Origin: Apteryx mantelli
Taxonomy: Eukaryota > Chordata > Aves > Apterygiformes > Apterygidae
NCBI RefSeq assembly: GCF_036417845.1
Contig: NC_089981.1
Span: 78,843,268 to 78,907,267 of the forward strand
Direction: 5' to 3'
Length of the DNA: 64,000 nt
Each line of letters begins with the position of its first letter. Positions within the stretch are counted from its first letter, which is position 1. A model generated the notes under the pieces. It searched no databases, was not told the DNA's origin, and saw only the letters and a program-made list of their open reading frames with translations. Positions 13,901-25,320 of this stretch are shown in pieces. Made by a program: the position numbers and the translations under genes.

Positions 13901-16900
13901 GTCAGTGCATCCTAGCAGTTGAAAAACTATTATAAAGAAAAAATACTTAAAACAGCTTATAACTTATCAATCTAAAGATAGCACATAGAATGATGATGCC
14001 TTTAGTAAAATGCTATTGTGAATTCTGGTCTTGTTTGTAGGAAATCAAAAATAAATAAATCTGAAGAGCTAAAGCTATTAATGCCTGATTTGCTTTCTGC
14101 CTTTCATTGCCATCAGCTACACTACATATAAATTTTGATGCTTCAGCTTTACATATTTTGTGTAATTCTGAGATACGCTATTTAGGAGTTTAATGAAATC
14201 TGTAGAAAAGACAGTGGGCATTTCATGCAAATGAGTTTTACAAAGTTAGCAATTGCGATGGCTGCTCTCTCTGTTATTAACACTGCTGGCCCTTGTTCCA
14301 ACCCATTACTAATGCCAGGAAAAATTTGTCTTTCTGAACAACTTTCATTTGGGTGCTGCGTCAGACGTTAAGAGCACCAGCCACTGGGTAAGGCAAACCA
14401 ACCCACCCTCTGCAGTTAACTTGGTATCCTCTCTGTGAACGTATTAGTGGCGTGTAGACAACACAGCTTCTTTTTTAAATGGGAACTGGCTGTTGGAGAG
14501 CCAGGGACAAGCTACTGCTAGTAACTGAACGAGACACTCTTCATTAGCTTAAAGGGCATTGCACCAAATTATGGACTCAAAACCAGCCTGAGGTTGGACA
14601 AATTTAATAAAGCCTTAAAGGAAAAAAACAAGCAAACCCAACAATGATTTTTAAAACATTTTCACCATGCAGCATGACCTAAATCACCTGGAAGAGGTGA
14701 ATTTCCTGTGGAGCGAGAGGCACGGCCCTGGGGACGGCTGGCCGAGACCCACCTGTCCAGGTTTGATCCCTTCGGTGCTCCCAAACTCCGTAAGGTGATG
14801 ACTAGTAATGACACCGAGCATGGCATCAGTGCCAAATTAGGGGTTAATGCCACCTGCTGAATTACCCATTCCGGGCCGTAACGCACCTGCAGCACCTGAG
14901 ATAACCCCTAGGCAGCCCTGGGGTGCCCGGCCTGCAGGAGTTAGCAAGGTAATAGCAAAACGGAGCTAGCAGAGATGCTTGCGGAAGAGCAAGAAATACG
15001 TTCCTTGTGACAACTATCTTCCAGCAAGCAAAAGAGGTGGAAAATCAGATGCATCAACTAAAGGGAAACACATTTAACACAAGCAGCAGGGAGGAGGGAT
15101 GGGGGAGGCATGGTCTCAATCAGCTTTCACTACTTTTACAGTGCAATTTTAAATAACACATGGGTACAAATATTAATAAACAGAGTGCACAGCTGATAAC
15201 TGCTCAGATTTGGCCTGGTTCCTTTCCATACAAGAGGCAGAAAATGGGCACCGTCGGTTATAGCTTTGAGGGAGTCCCAGAGGCTGAGTCTTTAAGGCGT
15301 CTCCTCGTTGGCTACAGACACGATGAGCATGCAGGTGCCCGGAGGGCCAGAGGGGAGCCAGAGTCTTCCTGACACTTTTCACACCTCGCCCGAAATTCTT
15401 GTGGCTGCCATGTCTCGCACTCCCAGTCGCACCTCCAGCCCTCTTCTCACACAGAAACACCACCTGGGTAACGAGGTACAGGGTTTGCCCATAGCAGCAT
15501 TTGAAAGGAAATGTTTTCCATGAGCAATTTAATTCATTTTACTGAGTGCCTTTTTATTTACAAAGGGGGAAAAGAAAGAGCGTTTACTTCCCATCCCAAG
15601 GAAATACTGTAGTCCGGTCTTCCGTCACTGAACAGAAGAGTTCAGTAATTATTTCCTTAATAGAGATACTCTGCTCTTTGCAGAGCTGCTCTGCAATTAT
15701 TTCTTTTCTCCATGCCCGAGGCACCGCACTTTTCCAAGGGTAGCAGTGCTTGCAACACATTCATCCCGGGGCTTGCGGACGTCTGTGTTACTCTTCATAG
15801 CTCTCAGGTGTAAAATCTGCCCTCGTGACCTCCTGACGTTTCAAGCCAACATGGAATCAAAAAAGCACACTGAACCACTAGCCAGCTTAAAAAATGAACC
15901 CAGCTGCAAACACCTTTGTAAGAGCGACAGAAGAGTGCTACTATTAACCAGTCAGAAGTGTCATTTGTCCCCAGACGGGTCCATTGCTCCGGGCTTTCGG
16001 GTAGCTCAGAACGATTCCTTTCCATCATGTCACTTCAGCAGCAAAGGGGGACCTTTTAAAGCTGAGAAAAGGCCGCGGCGGCAGCTGACGTGATTTATGT
16101 TCAATAAAGGTCCTTTCGCGCCAGGAAAGAGGGGCCCTGCCAAATCTCCGGCGTCTTGCGCGCCTCCCCCATTGTGCCGCGGTCAGGAGCGCTTTTTAGG
16201 TCCCATCTCCGTCTCGGCAAACAAAAAGACAGCTGTACGCTTGGCTGGCTCCGGACGTGGCTCTTTGTGTGCCGTTAGTACCCTGCTCACATCATTCATA
16301 GCTCTTGAATAAAGATGACCTCTTGCAGGACAAAATGGGGGGAGAAAAAGGCCTCTTTATTCAGCTTGGATTAGCCTACAGACAATGCAACCCTTCCCTG
16401 GAAGTCAGAGGAAGAGCTATATAAACAAATAAGCAAACCACACATTTCCTGCAAATAAACAATCATCAGGACTCAGGCCTGGAAACTTTAAAAAACAAGT
16501 TTAGCAAGAAAGTGAAAGAGTTTTCCCCACGTGCAGTCGCTTAATAATATCCCCCTGCTCCCTCTCTCACAGAGCTCCTGATTGCCAAGCTAGACATGTG
16601 CAGCTGGGAAAATGCTCCGTCGTAGAGATTATGGCCCAAAAGGAGGAGCAATGGAGCATGCAACATGTCAGAAGTGAACTAATTTCCATCACCTGATCAT
16701 TGCACCTCTCCACAAAGCATCTCTGATGCCTCTGTCGGCGGTTTTCGGAGGGTAGATAACAACCATGTATTTGTGGTTATTTTGGGGGTCCTGTGTGTAC
16801 GCTGGTGGGTCAGGCCAGAGAGCAATGCAAACAGAGAATGACATACCACATTTTTTCACATGCTGGGTTTCCAGGCTGCTGAAAGGCAGTTCAGCAGATT

Positions 16901-17804
16901 AGCACCGCGCGCGCTGCTGCAATTAAGAGCCCTGGGAGCAGCAGCAGATCCAGTTCTCCTCCCCAGCCCCCTTCACTCCCGTCCCTCTGCCAGGCCCAGA
17001 GGAAGAGGCCATCTCTCACCACCCACCACCCCAGCACAATTGCAACCCTTACCCTCGGCGTGGAGCTCCACCGAATTCGCTCTGACCTAGCAGCTGGGGG
17101 CATGGCAATATGCACCGGGGTGTCCTCCAGACCCGACCTTCACATCAGATTAGTTTCCAGCTGAAGTCCCACTGCATGTGGGAAGGAACGGCCCTTATGA
17201 ACCTGAGTTTCTCCCCAGGAAGGCTTAGCAACAGCAGTCAGCTTGTGCTTGAAATTAGCTGAAGGCAGCAGACATGGAATGAGACAGGTTTTAAAATTAA
17301 ATTCCAAACCGTATTAAATACAGTATTGCCACCTTCATCAGTTTTATCAATGCTCACTGTATGGTTGCTGCTTTTCTGCAGGTCTCAGCACCTGAAACCT
17401 CCTTCAGGTTATGACAATTCCTTCCTTGCCTGCCTTCTTGTCTCTTTTTTAACTGTGCCCATGTTGGTGAAAAAGCCTGAAAACATGGCCTGGGCTGTAG
17501 TCTGAGGGTTCCAAATAGAAGAAACAAACAAATTTAAAAAAAAAATAGTATTTTAGGTCTTGTGATTTTTAAATCAGTCTCATTATTTCTATGTCTTTGC
17601 AGCTGGCAATACAATTAATAAGCTGCACTTTTCACAGTCTCTGCTGTGTTGTTTGAAAGTATCATGAGTCCCCAAGGAAGCTGCAGCAGAAAAATGAATA
17701 AAAACACAAAACAAGGCTAATTGCTGAGCTGGCATCTGACTAATCGAGTGGTCTGGATTACTTTGGGGCAGTGACTGTGACACTCACCAGCTCTAGCCAT
17801 AGGT
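10936..17804. other. Gene-free stretch
   Basis: GC-rich patches at about 11280-11580 and 12180-12460 and a short TA tract near 12475-12487. The candidate regulatory block at 13690-14330 is listed separately. No repeat or coding sequence is recognised in the rest. Confidence 0.55.
13690..14330. promoter_or_regulatory. Candidate conserved noncoding element with POU octamer
   Basis: An AT-rich block without repeats or plausible coding frames contains a perfect octamer ATGCAAAT (14225-14232) and several TAAT/ATTA homeodomain cores, in sequence whose texture resembles developmental enhancers. Conservation cannot be measured here, so this is a pattern-based suggestion. Confidence 0.25.
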
Positions 17805-17925
17805 TTCAAAGTGATTTACAAAGGTGGTCTTCATTGCCCTCATTCTTGGAAGCATGAAAACTGAGAGGCAAAATGTCTTGCTCCGACGATGTAGATTGTC
17901 ACTGGGAGACCGGGGGAGCAGGACA
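17805..17925 (-). mobile_element. MIR-like SINE relic
   Basis: AAGTGATTTACAAAGGTGG, then ATGAAAACTGAGAGGCAAA and TGTCTTGCTC follow the order of a reverse-oriented MIR (GCGCTTTACA, then GAAACTGAGGC, then CTTGCCCAAGG). Divergence is high, as expected for this ancient family. Confidence 0.6.
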
Positions 17926-18205
17926 TCACTATTTTATGTAAGCATGTACATGGATATACGCCCACATACAAGGCTACGACCTATTTAAGATGTCTGACAG
18001 TGGGTGGCCTTTCATGCTCCATGGAATATTGCCTGAGCAAAGATATTTCCTGTTGTGCATTAGGCTTTGGACTTCAACTTACAGAAAATGAGCCATTTCA
18101 AAGTTATTTCCATGAAAACCACTTGCATGTTCCTCCCATTCTTCCCCTCTTCCGGCTCCCTTTCTTGCACCCCATGCTTATCTATCTTGTTTGTTTATCT
18201 CTAAT

Positions 18206-18242
18206 GGGGGGGAAAAAAAATGAGTTTAATTGGGGGGGGGGG
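18206..18242 (+). repeat. Poly-G / poly-A low-complexity tract
   Basis: A run of seven G and eight A is followed after a short spacer by eleven consecutive G (18232-18242). Such G runs are error-prone in sequencing. Confidence 0.8.
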
Positions 18243-19191
18243 CCAAACTTATGCTTACAACAGATATACCTGATATATGTGATATCTACTGGTCCGGACC
18301 ATTAATGGCCCTGTTTGAGCTGCAGCAAACCAATAAAAGGAGTTCATAAAGGGCTGAAATAAAATAAAAATCTATGAATGTGGCTGTAAGAAAACTCAAG
18401 TGTCTAAAACGAAGAGCAGTAAAACTGAGTAAAGGGACTTCTGAGAAGGGTAGCCAGTGAGAAAAGATTATCAAAAGCAGCTTGTTATTTAGAAACGTTA
18501 TTAATGTAAGGGAACTCTTGTCATCCTTAGGGGGACTCTGCCTCTCTGCTTCGTTATGGAAATGCTTCCCTCAGGCCCCAGCTGTTTGGTTTTCTACCAT
18601 AGATGAAGTTGGCCCAAAGGGGATTCATCACCCTGTGTCTCCTACGGCAAACCGAGCCCTGCTGCAAATCGGACAGCACAGGCTGGTGAACGCTGCCTGA
18701 AGAGAAAGGCTCTCCCAAATGCGTTTCAGACCGCTCCATCATCAAAAAGACTCTTGCATGCCAGTTTCTGCTTCCTTCTCATGCAGCCAGGCATCCTGGT
18801 AGTAGGCAGGAGGTTTGGGAGGGTGATATTACTCATGCAGGAATTTTGCTGGAAACATGCTCCAGCAGGAGACAAAGTCACCACATGTGCTTGTATCACA
18901 CCAGGTAGTATCAGGGATGCAGGCCGGAGATGAGAGCCATAGGCAAAGGGCTGGCGGAGCCTGAAAAATCAGACAAAATGCTGTGGGACTCAAAGAAGGG
19001 AACAGGTGTGTGTCCCTCATCATTCATCACTTCTCTTCAAGCATTCATGTATTAACCACTGAGCACAGCTGGGAGTAGAAGGCAGGCTTCACTATTCCAT
19101 GTCAGCAGTCATGACAAAAAAAAACAATGGGAGTTAGGCTTTTCCAGCTAGAAGCAGAAAGATAAGCTGTAGAGACAGACTTAGCAGTAGG

Positions 19192-19204
19192 AAAAAAAAA
19201 AAAA
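19192..19204 (+). repeat. Poly-A run of 13
   Basis: Thirteen A in a row, followed by CAGGTAAGGAAG. No recognisable retrotransposon body precedes it. Confidence 0.8.
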
Positions 19205-21711
19205 CAGGTAAGGAAGAGGGGGGAGACACCAACCTATAAGTAAAGCCAATGCCCATCTGACCCTGCATATGTGGCACCTTTTAAATACTTAGGTGAATTA
19301 GACAGGATGATTAACTTCACAGCTTACATGTGTCATGACTTTGGGAGATGAGAGGCAGATAGGAGCTGTATGTGAAGATTTGACTTTAGTGCTGGGGATT
19401 AGCACAGCACCAGGATTAGCTGAGAAACCCCATACCAGATGCAGTTGAGTTGGGTCAAGCAAGCAGTTAAAGATGGAGTCTCTTGCCAATAGACTCAGTC
19501 ACATAAATACTGTCTGCAGTGTTACACACCCATATGACTCAGGCTCATAGCATTTTAAACTTTATTCCACAATAAAAAGAAATATAAATGTGAAGCTTTA
19601 CAACCAAGAGGGCTCTGCAGCCATTGCAACAGCGTTCATCACAGCATCTCATACTGCAGGTTATCCAGCCAGGCCAGCAGCTGACTCTACTGATATCTTT
19701 ACTCTAGTCGTCTGTTCTCCAGCTGGGATGACTGCAGCCACGAAAAAGAGATGCTCGGTGTTTCTGGGCAAATTTGCCCTCCTGAGCCCTGCAGCTCCTT
19801 GCTGAGCTCCACTTCTAGTTGGAGAGCGTGAGGGCCTGGCACATGAGACCTGGCATGCGCTTGCAAGCTGCCAGAAGTATTCCCAGCAGAGGATGAGCTC
19901 AGTGCCTTGTCAGGCAGGATGTTGGGCAAACAAATTTGGGAGAGGTTTGGGAACGGCAATTCCCTCTGTTCTGCGAGGCCCCTCTGCTCCTCGCTACGAA
20001 ACACCACAGCCGTAGGAGGAGGCTGTCCAGGGGAGGTGGCCCAGAGCCCTTGTGAATCCTCCTTGTTCCCCCTCCAAACAATATTCAGCAGTTAATTTTT
20101 ATGGCTGGCACCTTCCCGAGCCTGTGAGGCAACATCATCCAGCCCCAGGCCCGCAGCGAGGAAGGGTTTATGCGGAAGAAAAACGTGTGCTGGTTCCCGC
20201 TCCGATGGCTGGCATGGCAGTCGGGGTCCCCAGGAGCGTGAGGATGACGCTGGGGTGAAGCAGCCTCCTGCTTTGCTCCCTTCCTCATCTAGATGTCTTA
20301 ATGTCCCTGTGTCACCCTCCGCAGGGCCCTCAGAAACTTCCCCAGGGAGAGGGCAGGCTCAACGCCGCCACGAGACCCTGGAGCCGCTCCTGCCCCAGCC
20401 CCCTGCACTAAATTGCTGTTATTTGCTCATTATCTTCCAATGTTCCAGTCATTCACTTAAGGAAATAAAAGCACTGTAAGTTACAGGAAGACTGTGAATG
20501 CCTGAATGTAGCCTTTTTCCAGTCTGCTGTCCTTTAACATGAGCCAAAATAAGTTTCAGCCTTTAAGAAGGTGCATTAATATTTGGGGCACTCTTGTTCT
20601 TTATTCGCTGGCTAAAGAGCTCCTCGCTGGAAGGCCTTGGCTGCAGCGCATGCTGTGGACGTTTCCTCTCGGAGAGTTTCTTCACGTATCCATGGAGCCG
20701 ACTCAGCGGGCTCCGGGTTTCTTCTGTCTTTATTAAATTATGGCAGCGACCAACTGACTTGCAGCACCTCCTCTGAAGGAAACAGCAGAGAGAGGGGGTC
20801 CTCCAGGGGCAAGAACAGAGACACCAGGACTAGGAGGGAGCCCAGGAGTGCGGGAAGCCGGGGACGCGGGGACCCCGCAGCACCAGCCGAGCGGGCAGCC
20901 CTGTAGTGGGGCTGTTTTCGGGAGCCTGGATTATAAGCCTTCAGCTAGCGCTGCCGCCGTCCCAGCAGGACACCACAGCTCTTTGCCTGTCTCCTGCTGG
21001 CTTCACGTGGACTCTCTCCAGACATTTGGATTTCTAACCTGCTTCTTGCTTAAAAGGCTTTGCTCCTCTGTGGCGCTGTGCACTGAGTTTGGTCTGCGGC
21101 ACAAGTCATGTGAATAGCAGTTGCAGAAACATCTATTTTCCTGCGAAGTGGCACTTTGTGTGACACTGGGCAGAAAGAAACGTGTCCAAGAGCCCATCTG
21201 CCTTTGGCGCGGGGCTCCGCTGCCCCACGTCCCGCCTGAAACCGGAGGCAGACTCACACAACCGGACCACGCTTTGTGGAGTACCAGCTCTCCTCAAAGC
21301 ACGATCGGTCACCTCAGCAAGGAAGAATTGGTTGGAGCCTCAGAACGGGTTTTAAGGACTCTCTGAGAAGATTTAGCGGTTTCAGACCTTCCTGCAGGCT
21401 CCCCAGTGCTGGCTCCCCCATGTCTGAGGAGAGGGATTTCGGCGCGGGGCTGCGCAGCGCAGCTCCCTCCCCGCCACCGACCCAGCGACTCGGCAGCGAC
21501 AGTCCCTCGAGCATCCCAGGAAAGACTGCGAGAAATCTGTCCTTTCGAGGAAAGGAAAAGCCCCCCAAAATGTTCCCTGTGCATTGCTACCATTAAAAAA
21601 GCAATGAAGCCTAGTGTTTGCTGTAGCACAATAAATTCACATGGTGTTTACAAACATACGCAGGCATAGCGTCGTAAAACAAATGCCGCTAGTCCTCCAG
21701 CAAAACGTAGG

Positions 21712-21723
21712 TTTTTTTTTTTT
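21712..21723 (+). repeat. Poly-T run of 12 beside the orphan CpG island
   Basis: Twelve T in a row about 50 bases before the CpG-dense segment starts. Confidence 0.8.
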
Positions 21724-21769
21724 CCATGCACAAATATTTGTACTATTCTGTCATCGAAAACCGCTGACT

Positions 21770-22960
21770 TAAAGGAGTCGAGCAGCCGCTGCAGGCAGCT
21801 GCTGCTCGCCCCGGGGGGCCAGCCCCGGAGCCCGCGGCTCCCGCTGCGTGCGGCGCCGCGAGCTCCGCGCAAGCACCCGGCTAGCGCAAGCGGTCAGGCT
21901 GGGACCCAGCCGGGTTCCCACAGTGCAAAACGGTCCCCTGCCAATTCAGTCCGGAGCGGCTGCTGTCTTTCTGGATGGGAGGAAGGTTATGCTTACGTTA
22001 GATAAAACCCCAAAGTTTGGGGGAGGGGAGGGCCACCGGCAAAGCATCAGCGCTGTAACGCCAAGTGCCAAAGCGGCTTCCTCCCGGGCCGCGGCGTTAA
22101 TAGGGGTTTTCCACGCCACTGGCCGGGCTGGCGATAGGAGCACACCTGGAGCGGTGGGGAACCTGCGGCATCGCCGCCCCGGCTGCAGGACCCTGTTTGA
22201 GGGCCAGCCTTTCTCCCAGGCGCCGGGTCGGAAACGGCGCGCGGACACGGCGGCCCAGAGCTACGGTCAGCTTTTCCGAGGCCGGCCGCTGGCCAGAGGC
22301 CCCGCAGGGAGGCCGAGCGCACCACGAGCGCTGCCGTCCCTGGGGAAGCGCAGGGGTGGCGGGGGGCCAGGCTGCGGAGCGGGACGCTCAGCCCGGGAAG
22401 GCTCCCAGGGTTTCCCAGATTATGCACCAGGCACCGGGAATTGGTCCTCTTTTTCTCCCCCAAAGTACTTTTTCCATTCATCGCTCCGTGCCCGGGACGG
22501 ACTGGGCAGCGCATCCCTCCACCGGGGTGGCGTTCGAAGGATTAGTCAGTGCACGGGACGTGGTCACCCGAGGCAGCCCAGGCCGGAGCGGCGGCTCAGG
22601 AACTCCCTCTGCTCCTGACGCTCGCACGGACTCCTAAGACGCGAGTGCTGAGCGTTACCCGCGAAGTTTTGCGTTTGCCGAGGACCAGCTGGTCACAGTG
22701 AGCAGCTCCTCATCCGAGGAATTCTGCCAGCACGGATGGAGACGGACCGCGCGCGGCCGCGAGGACGGCGCTTGGGCCTGGCCCTCAGCGGACGTGGCAA
22801 CGCCACCGAAACACAGGGCACACGCGACGTCGAGCCATTCCCACCTGCACAAGGCGCACGTGGTGCCATGAGCACTCCCGGCGCCCTCCGCGGCCGCGTC
22901 TGCAGCACCTGTGGGGACCCTCTTCCGTGCCTGGGGCTGTTAGAGGGAAGAGCGCAAAGC
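21770..22960. promoter_or_regulatory. Second CpG island without a recognised gene
   Basis: About 1.2 kb is GC-rich and CpG-dense compared with its surroundings. It includes two NotI sites GCGGCCGC at 22753-22760 and 22890-22897 and many CGCG runs. Long open frames cross it on both strands (for example plus 21848-22618), but their products are Arg/Gly/Pro/Ala-rich, match no family I recognise and look like chance openness of GC-rich DNA. It may be the promoter of a noncoding transcript or of a gene whose exons are not recognisable here. Confidence 0.55.
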
Positions 22961-24109
22961 CGTTTGGTCAGGAGAGCAAGAGGAAGGTGTTGGCTCTTAA
23001 CCAGCAGTGCAGCGTGCGTTTACTCGCCCGCACGTATCTGGCCTCTTTGAGGTGCTTATGAAGGCCAGGGAAGGCTGCCCCTCTTTGCAGAGCGCTCATA
23101 CCCCAGCCCCAGCCCGGCTCCCACACGCGTGACCGGGAGCTTAAGAGAGGCTTTGCCTCTGCGATAGCTTCATTTCTGTTTCTGTGCCACGCTCCCAGCC
23201 TCCCAGCCCGAAGATGCAAATGCCTAGGAAGAAAGCATCCCCTCTGCAAGCCAACGCGAGCATCATTTCCATGGTGTCTTGTAGCACTGAATGACACCGA
23301 AATTGCAGAACCTGGCAGCGCTTTGTGGCCCTTATCCAGCTGCGCCTTGAAGGCGGCTCAGAGAGACGCTGTGCTGAAAGTCCCGCGGATAAAGGAAAGA
23401 GAACACCGGCCCTGATTAAAAGCATCTTTCTAAAGCGGTCTCCGCATGCAAAGATTTGGTTCAAGGAGCATTCAAATCACTGCTGTCAGTTCAGAAACAA
23501 GGGGCTGGGGAAAATCTGGGCCACGGCATTGTGTGAGGGTTGCTATGGCGATGCCGGCAGCCCGGCTGCTTAATGGGCTTTCTTCCCAGGAAACCGCCGC
23601 TCGCGCGCCGCAAAGCCCCACAAAATATTTTCATGAATAGCATCTCGGTGGAAAATTTTGCTGGCTGCTTGCGGCCTCCGCTCCGAAGCGGAGCAGCGAA
23701 TAAGGTGCTGGACGATCACCTAGCGGCTGCCGGGGACACGCGCAGCGTCTAGGCAGGCTTTGCACGACAAGCCGCGGGCAGACGCAGCAAGGCGCAGGAG
23801 ATGCCGAATTTCTCTGCCCAAGGCAGGCCTCCTGGAAGGAGCAAGACACAAAACGCTGCTGTCTCTCAGCTCTTCCCCGTAACACTCACCATATTAAAAA
23901 AATAATGGCATTAGTTAAAATGTTCATGCATGTTGGCTGATCACATTCTGCTTTTATCAGGGGAACCTTTGGGGAACACCAGCAATTCAGAGCTTACATG
24001 AAAAAACCTTGAGTGTTGTGGATTAGGGAAACATATTTTATCTCAATGGAAAGCAAAAAAGACTAGGGATTGAAACATAAGACTGAGAGAGAGGATATCT
24101 CTTGGCTTT
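22961..24109. other. Gene-free shoulder of the orphan CpG island
   Basis: Composition falls from CpG-rich to AT-rich by about 23890. I see no exon, repeat or clear signal. Confidence 0.5.
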
Positions 24110-24245
24110 GGCAGAGCTTCATTCTGTGGCATCTGGCAAGTTGCATAAATCCCTCTGTGCTTCAGCTCTTCTGTACCACCTGTAAACTGGTAATAATATT
24201 AGAAGTAATTATTTACTTTCCTGGCTACTACAGGTTTTAATTATT
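24110..24245 (+). mobile_element. MIR-like SINE relic
   Basis: Forward MIR order is seen: GGCATCTGGCAAGTTGCATA, CCCTCTGTGCTTCAGCTCTT, then CACCTGTAAACTGGTAATAA and TACTTTCCTGGCTACTACAG. These correspond to the MIR core GACCTTGGGCAAGT, TGCCTCAGTTTCC, CTGTAAAATGGGGATAATA. Confidence 0.7.
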
Positions 24246-25189
24246 TTAGAGTCTTTGGCTGCATTTTAGTGGTGTAATATATAATTTATTATAAAGAACT
24301 GACAGTCAAATGTGTGCATCTGCAGCTTACTGGAAAGAGTAGAAACTGCTCAACAGCCTGGCATACAACAAGGAAGATTTTCCTTTTTCTCAAGCGCTAG
24401 ATGCTTTATGCTTTGGAGCAAAAAGGTCTGAGGTATCTCTCTGCTAAACCCGGGAAATTCCAGGTTATCACAGTGTGTAGCACAGAGCAAGCCCAGAAGT
24501 CTTAAAGGGTCATGAGTTTAGGTTTAACCTGCTGTATTTGTTGCTGTAGCTGTATTTTCCATTTCACCCACAATTCTATCATCGCTGCTCTCTCTTGATG
24601 CAGGGATAATTAGTGCATTGGCTGACTATAACCTGCACTTATTATAAAAGACAGCTGCGTTGCCAGGAGGAAAAAAGTAGAACAATTACATTATATCGAG
24701 GATGAGAAACCATACAAAAATGACTTCAGACGAGTCAGTACAGGAAAACAATAGGTGGGACCTGAATGTCCCGCTCCCCATTCAGCTCCCGGCCGTCTGG
24801 GGCAATTACGCCATTTGCCCGTGTTACGTAAGGAGATTACTGCCCTCACGATAGTAAGAGGAAAGCTGGAGCTCCTAATTTTTGGATGCAAAGCCAGGCT
24901 CACATGCTGAAACTGAAATTAGAGAAGTGTGAAGACCCTTGCGTCTGCGACATTATTAATAGACTCATCTCAGTTATAGTGAAGTTTTAAAGGCTAATTT
25001 CAAAGAAAGAAAAAAAATGGTGTGCATGTCTTTTACTTCTCTCCACTAAATTAGACAAGTCAAATGTGGGAAATCCCAATAAATCTGTAGCAGTCCTTCC
25101 TTTGTCACTAGTGGACTGTGGAGCAAATCGTTAGTAATGTACAATTTAATGCAAGTAATGTAGAATGTAACAACACATTAGTTATTAAT

Positions 25190-25320
25190 GGTTGGGAAAA
25201 TGGACATATAGGGGAACAAAATGAGTTCCCCAAGGTTGCACAGGAAGCCTCAAGGAGACCTGCGAAGATTTCTTAAACTTCAACACTGAGCTTCTTTCTT
25301 AGTTAGACTGTATAACTCAA
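25190..25320 (-). mobile_element. MIR-like SINE relic
   Basis: AAAATGGACATATAGGGGAA and GTTCCCCAAGGTTGCACAGG correspond to a reverse-oriented MIR core (a CCAAGGTCACACAG-type motif). Downstream sequence is too degraded to place the end. Confidence 0.55.

Larger units (their letters stand above)
17926..21769. other. Gene-free stretch
   Basis: Homopolymer tracts (listed separately) and increasingly GC-rich sequence from about 20800 toward the CpG island. No recognisable exon was found. Confidence 0.55.

Noticed and set aside
21848-22618. 256-codon open frame in the orphan CpG island
   Set aside because: Low-complexity Arg/Gly/Pro composition, no recognised domain, and competing frames of similar length on both strands.
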